Positions 1 to 8,764 are shown, numbered from the stretch's first letter. The stretch is DNA of 47,466 nucleotides from Pseudomonadota bacterium (GCA_021847305.1 JAJZTZ010000004.1:1-47466); one strand, 5' to 3'. Program-made: numbers and translations. The notes: generated by a model from the sequence alone, not told the origin.

Positions 1-497
1 CGATCTCGGTTTTCGAAACTGGACAGCGCAAAGGTGCCGATAATCCGGTCCTGTCCGCCGGAATAGATGGGCATCGACCAGCAGGCGCAAATATTGAAAT
101 CTTCGACGATGTGACGCAGGTCGAGCCAGCGCGGGTCGCTGAGCGTATTGCCGACGAATACCGGTTCACGCCGATACAGCACATTGCCGCAGGAACCCGC
201 GCCCGGCCCCGGGACGAGGCCATTGAGCTGCTGTACGCCGGCGGCCGGAATGCTCGGAGCGGCAAAGACGTTGAGGTGCTTACGCTCTTCGTCCATGAGC
301 ATGACGGAAGCAACGGAATTCGGCAGCAGGTGCTCTTCCAGCTTGCATACTTCATTGACGATTTCGATGGGGTCGCCGCCACGCGCGACGGCGGTAAGAA
401 TATCCTGCTGTAGATGCAGGACCTTCTCCTGCTCGGCAGCACTGAGCTGGCTGTAATCAACCTTGTCCAGCGGGGTGTCGCATGTCTGGGGCTGCAT
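1..497 (-). CDS. GAF-domain sensory protein, N-terminal part (runs off the window)
   Basis: The minus strand is open from the ATG at 497 to the window edge, giving the first 165 residues; the C-terminus is missing. After about 35 residues the product becomes a GAF domain, with the pattern PGPGAGSCGNVLYR followed by VGNTLSDPRW that is typical of GAF domains in bacterial signalling proteins (often diguanylate cyclases, phosphodiesterases or histidine kinases). Such domains bind small ligands or act as redox or dimerisation modules. The output domain lies outside the window, so its class cannot be stated. An upstream in-frame ATG runs into a stop, so 497 is the first usable ATG; no strong ribosome binding site is visible. 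The 107 bases between it and the next gene presumably hold its promoter, and a 6-bp hairpin (CAAAGC/GCTTTG) lies there. Confidence 0.75.
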   Translation of the reverse strand, partial: MQPQTCDTPLDKVDYSQLSAAEQEKVLHLQQDILTAVARGGDPIEIVNEVCKLEEHLLPNSVASVMLMDEERKHLNVFAAPSIPAAGVQQLNGLVPGPGAGSCGNVLYRREPVFVGNTLSDPRWLDLRHIVEDFNICACWSMPIYSGGQDRIIGTFALSSFENRD

Positions 498-604
498 AAG
501 GCTGATTCGTTATTCCGGTAAGCAATAAATTCCGGACATTATTGACCAGATTTACCTTGCAAAGCAAACGCTTTGGCAAAGTTTCTCAGGTTTTCTGCAA
601 ACTT

Positions 605-1072
605 TTACAGGAAGCGGGAAAGCAGCTTGCGGCTGTGGTGATCGAGCACGGTCTTATCCTGGATAAGATATTGCACGCCATTGCTACTGCTGATCAGCAG
701 TGTATCGTCGGACAGCCGACGAATATCATCCTCGCTGCGCAGGGTGAGGCGGACAGCGCCGCGGTCGGTTTCGATATCCCACTCGCTCGGGGTGGAGAAA
801 GACGAGACGTGGATTAGCCGCTGGATAACCGGTATGAACTCACGTTGTGCCAGCTCTTCCTGTATCAGTGCGCGCTGGTCGGGTGGAAGGCTGTCGAGCG
901 TGTCCAGCCAGAAAAGCTCATGTCCGTCGGAACTGACCAGCGACAGCCCGCTCTGTGGGGCCGTGATCGGGAACGCCCGGACCGGAATCACACCCTCGTG
1001 GCGTGTGCCTTCGGCATCAATCAGCAGCAAACGGCCGAAGGGGGTGCGTTGCAGCGTGAAATTCAGACTCAT
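605..1072 (-). CDS. DUF1854 family protein, cyanophycin-associated
   Basis: This 155-residue soluble protein has no signal peptide or membrane segment. Its start (SLNFTLQRTPFGRLLLIDAEG), the central HELFWLDTLDSLP stretch and the late SEWDIETDRG and LLISSSNGVQYLIQD segments match my recollection of the DUF1854 family, which is often found beside cyanophycin synthetase genes in betaproteobacteria. Its biochemical role is unknown. The ATG overlaps the stop of the upstream ABC transporter by four bases, so the two are translationally coupled and probably act together. A structural or accessory role for the exporter, or a cargo-binding role, is inference only. The two synthetase genes lie just beyond, divergently transcribed. 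Confidence 0.8.
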   Translation of the reverse strand: MSLNFTLQRTPFGRLLLIDAEGTRHEGVIPVRAFPITAPQSGLSLVSSDGHELFWLDTLDSLPPDQRALIQEELAQREFIPVIQRLIHVSSFSTPSEWDIETDRGAVRLTLRSEDDIRRLSDDTLLISSSNGVQYLIQDKTVLDHHSRKLLSRFL

Positions 1073-3315
1073 TCATCATCCTCATCGTCGTTGCCCGGTT
1101 GTTGCCAGCCGCCGGCCTCGATCAACTTGTTCTGCGCCTGATGCAATTCGTAGTAGGCGCCTTGCCGCGCCAGCAGTTCGTCATGCTGGCCTTCTTCAAC
1201 CACGCGGCCTTTGTCCATTACGATAATCCGGTCCGCTTGCCGCAGGGTCGACAGCCGGTGGGCGATGGCGATGGTGGTGCGGCCACGGATCAGGTTGTCC
1301 AACGCCGCCTGGATTTCCAGTTCGGTCGCGGTGTCGACCGACGAAGTAGCCTCGTCAAGAATCAGGATGCGCGGGTTGATCAGCAAGGCGCGGGCAATGG
1401 AAATGCGCTGCCGCTCACCACCGGAAAGCGCCTGGCCGCGTTCGCCGACAAGCGAATCATAGCCGTGCGGCAAGCGCAGAATAAAATCGTGGGCATGTGC
1501 GGCCCGTGCTGCGGCGATGATTTCTTCGCGTGTGGCATTGGGCTTGCCGTAGGCAATGTTTTCGGCAATGGTGCCGAAAAACAGAAACGGTTCCTGCAAC
1601 ACCAGACCGATGTTGCTGCGGTATTCCGCCACGGACAGCGAGCGAATATCGACACCGTCTACCAGAATGGCGCCTTCCGCGACATCGTAGAAGCGGCAGA
1701 TCATGTTGACCAGCGTGCTCTTGCCCGAACCGCTATGGCCGACCAGACCGATCATTTCGCCGGCGGCAATGTCCAGATTGACATCGCGCAGGATGGTCCG
1801 GTTGCCGTAACGGAAACCGACATGGCGAATGGAAATGTCGCCGCGCACATGCGGCAGGTGTACCGGATTGGCCGGTTCGGGAACGCTGGACTGATGGTCG
1901 AGGATGTCGAAAATGCGTTTTGCACCCGCAGCTGCTTTCTGTGTGACCGAAACGATGCGGCTCATTGAATCCAGCCGCGTGTAAAACCGGCTGATGTAAG
2001 ACAGAAAGGCCGCCAGCACGCCAACGGTGATGGAATTGTGGGCGATCAGCCAGATGCCGAAGATCCAGACTACCAGCAAACCGATTTCCGTCAGCAGGGT
2101 GACTGAAGGGGAGAACAGCGACCAGACCGCATTGATACGATCGTTGACGGCCAGATTGTGCTGGTTGGCGGCCCTGAAGCGGGCCACTTCACGTTTTTCC
2201 TGGGCAAAGGCCTTGACCACGCGGATACCGGGAATGGTGTCGGCCAGCACGTTGGTGACTTCCGACCAGACGCGGTCAATTTGTTCGAAGCCGACTTTGA
2301 GTCGCTCCCGTACCGCGTGAATCAACCAGAAAATAACCGGCAGGGGCAGCAGGGTTACAAGTGCCAGCCAGGGGTTGATGGAAACCAGAATGGCCGTGGT
2401 CATGCCGATGACCAGCACATCGGTGGCAAAGTCGAGCAGATGCAGCGACAGGAACACGCTGATGCGGTCGGTTTCCGAGCCGATGCGGGCAATCAGATCG
2501 CCGGTCCGCTTGCCGCCAAAGTACTCCAGCGACAGACTTTGCAGATGGGCATAGGTTGAAGTGCGCAGATCGGCGCAGATCCGTTCGCTGACCAATGCCA
2601 GTATGTAGGTGCGGGCCCAGCTTAGCACCCATGCCACCAGGGCGGCGACCAGCAGTCCGCCGAGATACAGTTCCACTTTGGCGTAGTCGATCGGGTGACC
2701 GTTCTGATAAGGAATCAGAATCTCATCCATCAGCGGCATGGTCAGATATGGCGGTACCAGCGTGGCGGCAGTGGCGGTAAGAGTCAGCAGGAAACCGCCT
2801 AACAGCTGCATACGGTAGGGGCGGGCAAAGCGCCACAAACGCAATAATGGCCAGGTCTGGACAATCGCCTTGGCGCTGCCTTTTGTTTCTGCCGCAATGG
2901 GTTGTGCGATTTCGCTTGCGGTGGTTGCGAAGCCGCTCTGGCGACGCTGCTCAAACAATTCGATCAGCTGGCGTGCGGCCGGGTCTTGTCCCATTGTGTA
3001 GTGCCAGCGCTGCAGCAGTCGCTCGGCATTGGCCAGTTCAAGCGCGGCAACGCCGGCGTGGTCACGCCGGTTGAAGGCCATCTGGCCATCCAGCGACCAG
3101 ATTTGCCAGGGCGTTTCGGTGCCGGTAGCACTGAGCAGACGGGTTTCCGTGAGTACAAGCAGGCCTGTGGAAAAATGCAGCTCGGCATTCAGATCCGTCG
3201 GCACCCACGCCAGAATATGTTCGCCCGGATTGAGGGCGGGCTTCAGACGTGCCAGCCAAGTGGCTGGCAGAGGGGATGAAGAGAGGTCGAGTGGGGCTCG
3301 GTCTGGACGATTCAC
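1069..3315 (-). CDS. ABC exporter (fused TMD-NBD) with N-terminal extra domain, cyanophycin-associated
   Basis: A half-transporter of about 748 residues. Residues 1-155 form a soluble region not found in ordinary exporters, with a pattern (LLVLTETRLL, later LLQRWHYTMG) reminiscent of bacterial PH-like domains. Residues about 165-445 are a six-helix ABC transmembrane domain, and about 485-725 the ATPase domain: Walker A GHSGSGKST with Lys532, Q-loop VLQEPFLFF, signature LSGGERQR, Walker B ILILDE and an IAHRL H-loop. The protein should work as a homodimer in the inner membrane. I prefer the GTG at 3315, which has AGAGGG nine bases upstream, over an upstream TTG at 3339. It is coupled to the DUF1854 gene and divergent from two cyanophycin synthetases, so its substrate may be related to cyanophycin or its building blocks; that is inference. 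Confidence 0.88.
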   Translation of the reverse strand: MNRPDRAPLDLSSSPLPATWLARLKPALNPGEHILAWVPTDLNAELHFSTGLLVLTETRLLSATGTETPWQIWSLDGQMAFNRRDHAGVAALELANAERLLQRWHYTMGQDPAARQLIELFEQRRQSGFATTASEIAQPIAAETKGSAKAIVQTWPLLRLWRFARPYRMQLLGGFLLTLTATAATLVPPYLTMPLMDEILIPYQNGHPIDYAKVELYLGGLLVAALVAWVLSWARTYILALVSERICADLRTSTYAHLQSLSLEYFGGKRTGDLIARIGSETDRISVFLSLHLLDFATDVLVIGMTTAILVSINPWLALVTLLPLPVIFWLIHAVRERLKVGFEQIDRVWSEVTNVLADTIPGIRVVKAFAQEKREVARFRAANQHNLAVNDRINAVWSLFSPSVTLLTEIGLLVVWIFGIWLIAHNSITVGVLAAFLSYISRFYTRLDSMSRIVSVTQKAAAGAKRIFDILDHQSSVPEPANPVHLPHVRGDISIRHVGFRYGNRTILRDVNLDIAAGEMIGLVGHSGSGKSTLVNMICRFYDVAEGAILVDGVDIRSLSVAEYRSNIGLVLQEPFLFFGTIAENIAYGKPNATREEIIAAARAAHAHDFILRLPHGYDSLVGERGQALSGGERQRISIARALLINPRILILDEATSSVDTATELEIQAALDNLIRGRTTIAIAHRLSTLRQADRIIVMDKGRVVEEGQHDELLARQGAYYELHQAQNKLIEAGGWQQPGNDDEDDE

Positions 3316-3380
3316 CGCGTCAGTCCCTCTGTTGAGCAAAATGCCTGCATTTTTACGGCCGATCGGAAAAGGGTGATTAC

Positions 3381-3398
3381 TACAGTAGTTTTACAGTA
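3381..3398. promoter_or_regulatory. Direct repeat TACAGTA x2 (11-bp spacing) upstream of the ABC gene
   Basis: Two copies of TACAGTA start at 3381 and 3392, exactly one helical turn apart, in the leader side of the ABC transporter gene. On the minus strand a TATACT that could serve as a -10 element overlaps the distal copy. This arrangement suits a repressor or OmpR-type regulator acting on the transporter operon. No matching regulator is identified. Confidence 0.35.
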
Positions 3399-3430
3399 TA
3401 TCATGTCGTAATAGACTGATTTGAAATATG

Positions 3431-3459
3431 TTTTGTACAAAATAAATTTGTTTTTGTAC
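3431..3459. promoter_or_regulatory. Palindrome TTTTGTACAAAA with a second half-site 21 bp away
   Basis: A perfect 12-bp palindrome, TTTTGTACAAAA, occupies 3431-3442. An eight-base copy of its left part, TTTTGTAC, starts at 3452, 21 bp (two helical turns) downstream. It lies midway between the divergent transporter and synthetase genes and looks like an operator pair for a dimeric regulator. The regulator is unknown. Confidence 0.35.
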
Positions 3460-3647
3460 GATAATCCCAGTTCTGGTGCCGGTTCAGCAGTCGGGCTGCG
3501 AAGTTTACTTGGCTTGGATGTCGGAGTACAGTGCGTCACCCTGCTGCAATGATATTCGGCGAGAACCGTGAGCCTGCTATACCCTCAATGTGCCCAGAGG
3601 AGGCCGGGATGATGGGCGACTGTGCTGTGCAAAATGTTTCATTTTTC

Positions 3648-3669
3648 TTAAGTATTAATTAAGTATTAA
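3648..3669 (+). promoter_or_regulatory. Perfect 11-bp tandem repeat in the cyanophycin synthetase promoter region
   Basis: TTAAGTATTAA occurs twice head to tail (3648-3658 and 3659-3669), ending 18 bases before the first synthetase ATG. With the preceding C it reads CTTAAG-N5-ATTAAG, five of six positions per half-site matching a PmrA/QseB-type box (YTTAAK-N5-YTTAAK). The 11-bp phase fits tandem binding of an OmpR-family dimer. The rest of the 372-bp divergent region (3316-3687) contains only this and the two elements listed before it; no gene is seen. Confidence 0.4.
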
Positions 3670-3687
3670 GTGTAAATAATCGGCGTT

Positions 3688-6129
3688 ATGGACTTTCTTA
3701 AAATCATTTCGTTGCGCGGACCGAATATCTGGACATACCGACCGGTGCTAGAGGCGTGGGTCGATATCGGTTATCTCGAGGATTATCCTTCCAACACCTT
3801 GCCTGGGTTCAATGACCGTCTCAAGGCCTGGCTTCCCACACTCGTAGAACACCGTTGCAGTTATGGCGAACGGGGCGGTTTTCTGCGTCGGCTGGAAGAA
3901 GGTACCTGGCCGGGCCACATTCTCGAGCACGTCACCCTGGAGTTGCAGAATCTCGCAGGCATGCCCGGCGGCTTTGGCCGGGCGCGGGAAACCTCCACCC
4001 GTGGCGTTTACAAAGTGGTTGTGCGGGCCTGGCATGAGGAAATCACCAAAGCCAGCCTGTACAAGGCGCGCGACTTGCTCATGGCGGCCATCAACGATAC
4101 GCCGTTCGACGTGACAGCCGCGGTTGCCGAGCTGCACGACATGGCCGACAGCCTGCTTCTTGGCCCCTCCACTGCCTGTATTGTCGATGCAGCAGCAGAC
4201 AAGTCCCGCGGCATTCCCGCCATGCGGCTGAACGAGGGCAACCTGGTACAGCTGGGGTACGGTTGCCGCCAGCGTCGCATCTGGACGGCTGAAAGCGACC
4301 GTACCAGCGCCATTGCCGAAGGCATTTCCCGCGACAAGGATCTGACCAAGCAGCTGTTGCAGTCCTGCGGCGTACCTGTGCCGGAAGGATCATTTGTCCG
4401 CAATGCTGCGGAAGCCTGGGAAGAGGCGGAGTCCATCGGCGTACCCGTCGTGGTCAAACCCTACGACGGCAATCACGGTCGCGGTGTATTTACCAATCTG
4501 CATACACAGGAACAGGTTGAAGCTGCCTACGAGGCCGCGCTGAATGAAGGCAGCGGGGTCATTGTCGAGCGTTTTATCGAAGGCGGGGAGCACCGTCTGC
4601 TGGTTGTGAATGGGAAGCTGATTGCCGCCAACAAGGGCGAAGAGGCCTGGATTACCGGTGATGGCCGCTCGACCGTGAGCCAATTGATCGATACCCAGCT
4701 CAACTCGGACCCGCGTCGCGGCGACGAAGAAGAATTTCCTCTCAATCTGATCCGTCTGGAAAACGAACCGGTCGCGCGGTTGGAACTTGAGCGTCAGGGC
4801 TTTACCGCCGATTCGGTTCTGCCGCAAGGCAAACGTGTACTGGTGTTACGCAACGGCAACATGGCTTTTGATGTAACCGACGAAGTGCATCCCGATGTGG
4901 CGGCTGCCGCCGTTTTAGCCAGCCAGATCGTGGGGCTGGATATTGCCGGCGTCGATCTGGTGACCACCGATGTGAGCCAGCCGCTGGAAGCCACCCGTGG
5001 CGCCATTGTGGAAGTCAATGCCGGACCGGGGTTGTTGATGCACCTGAAGCCGGCCGTGGGTGAGCCGCGCCCGGTTGGTGAGGCGATCGTTAACAGTCTG
5101 TTCGCTGCCAACGATGATGGCCGTATCCCGGTGGTCGGCATTACCGGCACCAACGGCAAGTCGGTCGTCGCCCATTTGCTCGCCTGGATGCTGCAGCTGA
5201 GCGGCAAACGCACCGGTCTGGCTTCCAGCGACGGTCTTTGTGTCGACAAACGCCTGGTGGAAACTGGCGACCGCGCCAATTGGCGGGCGGCCCGCAAGCT
5301 GCTGATGAATCCGCAGATTGAAGCGGCGGTGCTTGAAAACGACAGCGGCGTCATTCTCGGCGAGGGGCTGGCCTATGACCGCTGCCTTGTCGGGGTGGTC
5401 ACCAATATCGACAGCGGTGATCATCTGGGTGATTTTGACATTAATAGCGCGGCTGACATGTATAAGGTCATGCGTACTCAGATGGATGTTGTGCTGCCGC
5501 ACGGCGTGGGCGTGCTCAACTCGCGTGATCCGATTGTCGCCAGCATGGCCGAGCTGTGTGATGGCGAAGTGATTTTCTTCGGCGTTAACGAAACCTCGCC
5601 GATCCTGGCTGAACACCGGGCACGCGGCAAGCGCAGCGTGTTCGTGCGCAATGGCATGATTGTGCTGGCCAAGGGGCGCGAAGAAATCGATCTGCTGCCG
5701 CTTTCCGCCGTGCCTCTCACGGCAGGCGGGCGTATCGGCTTTCAGGTGGAGAACGTTTTGGCTGCAGTCGGCGCAGCATGGGGGCTGGGGTTGTGGCCCG
5801 ATATCATGCGCGCCGGTCTGGAGTCGTTCAATGCCGAGCGCAATGTCTTGCCCGGCCGCTTCTCGCTATTTGAAAAGCGCGGCGCAAAAGTCATCATCGA
5901 CCAGGCGCGCAATGACTCAGCCCGCGAAGCTGTAGAGCAGGCATTGCAGCAGGTAACGGCAGACGGCCAGAATGTGGCTCGGGAATCCCTGAACGATTTG
6001 GCGCAGGCAGAACGTTTGCGCGCGCGTTTCGATACCATGCAGGCGGGGGACGTGCTTTATCTGCACGTGACTCCGGAGATGGCGGCATCGGTGCTGCACA
6101 TTGTGCGACACTGGGCGGAACAGCACTGA
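3688..6129 (+). CDS. Cyanophycin synthetase-like protein with degraded C-terminal Mur-ligase domain (CphA2-like)
   Basis: This 813-residue protein is collinear with the cyanophycin synthetase that follows. Residues 1-~165 are the CphA N-domain (ISLRGPNIW start), ~210-470 an ATP-grasp domain that in the family joins aspartate, or beta-Asp-Arg dipeptide, to the growing chain, and ~480-813 a Mur-ligase-like domain. The latter has the P-loop GTNGKS at 487-492 (Ser for the usual Thr). The conserved DYGHNP motif is replaced by DQARND (738-743), the downstream SGAGDRRD motif is absent, and the tail is about 60 residues shorter than in the next gene. Cyanobacterial CphA2 has a similarly reduced Mur domain and polymerises beta-Asp-Arg dipeptides. 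I infer a CphA2-like or regulatory-partner role. There is no clear Shine-Dalgarno sequence; the start fits the family N-terminus. Confidence 0.85.
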   Translation: MDFLKIISLRGPNIWTYRPVLEAWVDIGYLEDYPSNTLPGFNDRLKAWLPTLVEHRCSYGERGGFLRRLEEGTWPGHILEHVTLELQNLAGMPGGFGRARETSTRGVYKVVVRAWHEEITKASLYKARDLLMAAINDTPFDVTAAVAELHDMADSLLLGPSTACIVDAAADKSRGIPAMRLNEGNLVQLGYGCRQRRIWTAESDRTSAIAEGISRDKDLTKQLLQSCGVPVPEGSFVRNAAEAWEEAESIGVPVVVKPYDGNHGRGVFTNLHTQEQVEAAYEAALNEGSGVIVERFIEGGEHRLLVVNGKLIAANKGEEAWITGDGRSTVSQLIDTQLNSDPRRGDEEEFPLNLIRLENEPVARLELERQGFTADSVLPQGKRVLVLRNGNMAFDVTDEVHPDVAAAAVLASQIVGLDIAGVDLVTTDVSQPLEATRGAIVEVNAGPGLLMHLKPAVGEPRPVGEAIVNSLFAANDDGRIPVVGITGTNGKSVVAHLLAWMLQLSGKRTGLASSDGLCVDKRLVETGDRANWRAARKLLMNPQIEAAVLENDSGVILGEGLAYDRCLVGVVTNIDSGDHLGDFDINSAADMYKVMRTQMDVVLPHGVGVLNSRDPIVASMAELCDGEVIFFGVNETSPILAEHRARGKRSVFVRNGMIVLAKGREEIDLLPLSAVPLTAGGRIGFQVENVLAAVGAAWGLGLWPDIMRAGLESFNAERNVLPGRFSLFEKRGAKVIIDQARNDSAREAVEQALQQVTADGQNVARESLNDLAQAERLRARFDTMQAGDVLYLHVTPEMAASVLHIVRHWAEQH

Positions 6130-6163
6130 GAAAGCCCCCGCGCTGGGGGAGGAAATAGAGTCT

Positions 6164-8752
6164 ATGCAAATTTCGCGTGTGAGGGCCTTGCGTGGCCCGA
6201 ATCTGTGGAGTCGACATACCGCGGTCGAGGCCATCGTATCGTGTAGCGGGGATGAAAATTCGGTTCAGCGTATCGCAGGGTTGGAAGAGCGGCTGCGTTC
6301 CCGCTTCCACAATCTGGGGGTGTTTCAGCCAGCCGGCAATGAACAGGCCGTATCCCTTGCACATGTGCTGGAACTGGTTGCTCTTGGCCTGCAGGCACGA
6401 GCCGGCTGCCCGGTGACGTTCAGTCGTACCACCCAGACTATTGAGCCGGGTGTGTATCAGGTGGTGGTCGAATATACCGAGGAAGAGGTCGGGCGTCTGG
6501 CTCTTTCACTGGCGGAACAACTGTGCCTGTCGGCGCTGAACGACACGGCCTACGATCTGGATGCAGCTCTGGCGCAATTGCGCGAACTGGATGAAGACAT
6601 TCGTCTGGGGCCCAGCACCGGAGCCATTGTCCAGGCCGCCATTGCGCGGGGCATTCCGTTTCGCCGCCTGACGCGTGGCAGCCTGGTGCAGCTCGGCTGG
6701 GGCTCGCGTCAACGTCGTATCCAGGCTGCTGAAACCGATGCCAGCAGTGCTATCGGCGAGTCGATTGCCCAGGACAAGGATCTGACCAAATTGCTGCTGG
6801 ATGCGGCCGGGGTGCCCGTACCCAAAGGCCGGCCGGTGAAAGACGCGGAAGATGCCTGGGCGGCGGTGCAGGAAATCGGCGGTGCGGTGGTCATCAAGCC
6901 GCAGGACGGCAATCAGGGCAAAGGCGTCGCCGTAAACGTACAAACTTACGAGGAAGTGCAGCTGGCCTACGCCGCAGCGGCGGAAATCAGCAGCGAGATC
7001 ATGGTCGAGCGCTATATTCCCGGCTATGACTACCGGTTGCTGGTGGTTGGCGATCAGGTCGTGGCCGCAGCGCGCCGGGATCCGCCGCAAGTGATTGGCG
7101 ATGGCGTGCATACGGTGGCCGAGCTGGTTGCCCAGGTCAATAGTGATCCGCGCCGCAGCGACGGCCATGCTACTTCACTGTCGCGTATTCGCATTGATGA
7201 TATTGCGCTGGCAACCCTGGCAAAACAGCATTACACCCCGGAAAGCGTGCCGCCGGACGGTGCGCTGGTCATGTTGCGCAATAATGCCAACCTCAGCACC
7301 GGTGGTACGGCGACCGACGTGACTGATGATGTGCATGCGGATGTTGCGGCGCGGGCGGTGGCGGCGGCCAAAATGGTCGGGCTGGATATCTGTGGTGTCG
7401 ATGTGGTGTGCGAAAGCCTGCTGCGACCGCTGGAAGAGCAGGGGGGCGGTATCGTCGAGACCAATGCCGCACCGGGTCTGCGCATGCACCTGGCACCTTC
7501 GTACGGCAAACCGAGGCCGGTGGGCGAAGCCATCATCCAGTCGATTTTCCCCGAGGGTGACGACGGCCGCATACCGGTCGTGGCAGTGTCGGGCACCAAC
7601 GGCAAGACCACTACCGTCAGACTGATTACCCATATGCTGCGGACCAGCGGTCTGCGGGTGGGCATGACCAATTCCGATGGTGTTTACATCGAAGGCAAGC
7701 GCATTGATACCGGCGATTGCAGTGGCCCGAAAAGTGCCCGCAGTGTACTGATGCACCCTCATGTTGACGCCGCCGTGCTGGAAACGGCGCGCGGTGGGGT
7801 GCTGCGCGAAGGGCTGGCTTTTGATCGCTGCAATGTGGCCGTGGTTACCAATCTGGGCATTGGCGACCACCTCGGCTTGAATTTCATTACCACCGTGGAA
7901 GATCTGGCGGTGGTAAAGCGTGTGATCGTGGAAAACGTTGCGCCCAACGGCATGGCTGTGCTCAATGCCGCAGACCCGATTGTCGCGCGCATGGCCGACG
8001 CCTGCCCGTCCGGCGTGACCTATTTTGCCGCGGACCCGCATAATCCGCTGATCGCGGCCCATCGGGCACGCGGGCAACGGGTGGTGTTTGTGCAGGATAA
8101 CGCCGTGGTGGCCGCGCAGGGTACAGAGGAAACCATGATCCCGCTGGCCGATATTCCGCTCACCCATAACGGCGTCATTCCTTTCCAGGTCGATAACGCC
8201 ATGGCCGCCGTGGCGGCAGGTTGGGGCCTGGGGCTGAGCTGGGATGTGATTCACCGGGCGCTGACGACTTTCGTCAACGATGCCGCTTCCACACCGGGGC
8301 GCTTTAACCTGTTCGACTACCGCGGCGCTACCGTCATTGCCGATTACGGTCACAATCCCGATGCCATCATCGCCCTGGTGGCCGCCATCGAGAAGATGCC
8401 GGCCAACCGCCGGTTTATCGTGATCAGCGGGGCAGGCGACCGGCGCGACGAGGACATTCGCCAGCAGGGCCAGATTGTCGGCGCGGCTTTCGATCAGGTG
8501 CTCCTCTATCAGGATCAGTGTCAGCGCGGCCGGGCGGACGGTGAGGTGCTGGCGCTGTTGCAGCAGGGGCTGGTGAATGCCTCGCGTGCAACCCACGTAG
8601 AAGAAATTCGCGGCGAGTTTCTCGCTATCGATACCGCCCTTGCTTATCTGCAGCCAGGCGATCTGTGTCTGATACTGGTTGATCAGGTCGACGAGGCGCT
8701 GGAACATATCGGCAAACGCGTCGCGGCAGCCCGTTCCGCCGTCACGGTCTGA
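6164..8752 (+). CDS. cphA: Cyanophycin synthetase (CphA1-type)
   Basis: An 862-residue enzyme that builds cyanophycin, a poly-aspartate backbone with arginine side chains used as nitrogen and carbon store in cytoplasmic granules, using two ATP per Asp-Arg unit. The order is N-domain (VRALRGPNLW start), ATP-grasp domain (about 205-460, with VIKPQDGNQGKGVAV) and a complete Mur-ligase-like domain with P-loop GTNGKT at 477-482, DYGHNPDA from residue 727 and ISGAGDRRDED. Length and motifs are normal for the family. The ATG at 6164 follows GGGGAGGAA by eight bases and is preferred over an upstream in-frame start at 6101 inside the previous gene. It lies 34 bases after the CphA2-like gene and is probably co-transcribed with it. 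Confidence 0.94.
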   Translation: MQISRVRALRGPNLWSRHTAVEAIVSCSGDENSVQRIAGLEERLRSRFHNLGVFQPAGNEQAVSLAHVLELVALGLQARAGCPVTFSRTTQTIEPGVYQVVVEYTEEEVGRLALSLAEQLCLSALNDTAYDLDAALAQLRELDEDIRLGPSTGAIVQAAIARGIPFRRLTRGSLVQLGWGSRQRRIQAAETDASSAIGESIAQDKDLTKLLLDAAGVPVPKGRPVKDAEDAWAAVQEIGGAVVIKPQDGNQGKGVAVNVQTYEEVQLAYAAAAEISSEIMVERYIPGYDYRLLVVGDQVVAAARRDPPQVIGDGVHTVAELVAQVNSDPRRSDGHATSLSRIRIDDIALATLAKQHYTPESVPPDGALVMLRNNANLSTGGTATDVTDDVHADVAARAVAAAKMVGLDICGVDVVCESLLRPLEEQGGGIVETNAAPGLRMHLAPSYGKPRPVGEAIIQSIFPEGDDGRIPVVAVSGTNGKTTTVRLITHMLRTSGLRVGMTNSDGVYIEGKRIDTGDCSGPKSARSVLMHPHVDAAVLETARGGVLREGLAFDRCNVAVVTNLGIGDHLGLNFITTVEDLAVVKRVIVENVAPNGMAVLNAADPIVARMADACPSGVTYFAADPHNPLIAAHRARGQRVVFVQDNAVVAAQGTEETMIPLADIPLTHNGVIPFQVDNAMAAVAAGWGLGLSWDVIHRALTTFVNDAASTPGRFNLFDYRGATVIADYGHNPDAIIALVAAIEKMPANRRFIVISGAGDRRDEDIRQQGQIVGAAFDQVLLYQDQCQRGRADGEVLALLQQGLVNASRATHVEEIRGEFLAIDTALAYLQPGDLCLILVDQVDEALEHIGKRVAAARSAVTV

Positions 8753-8764
8753 CCCGCGTAGCGC

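Noticed and set aside
7175-8707. 510-codon open frame on the minus strand
   Set aside because: It is antisense to cphA and has no recognisable domain.
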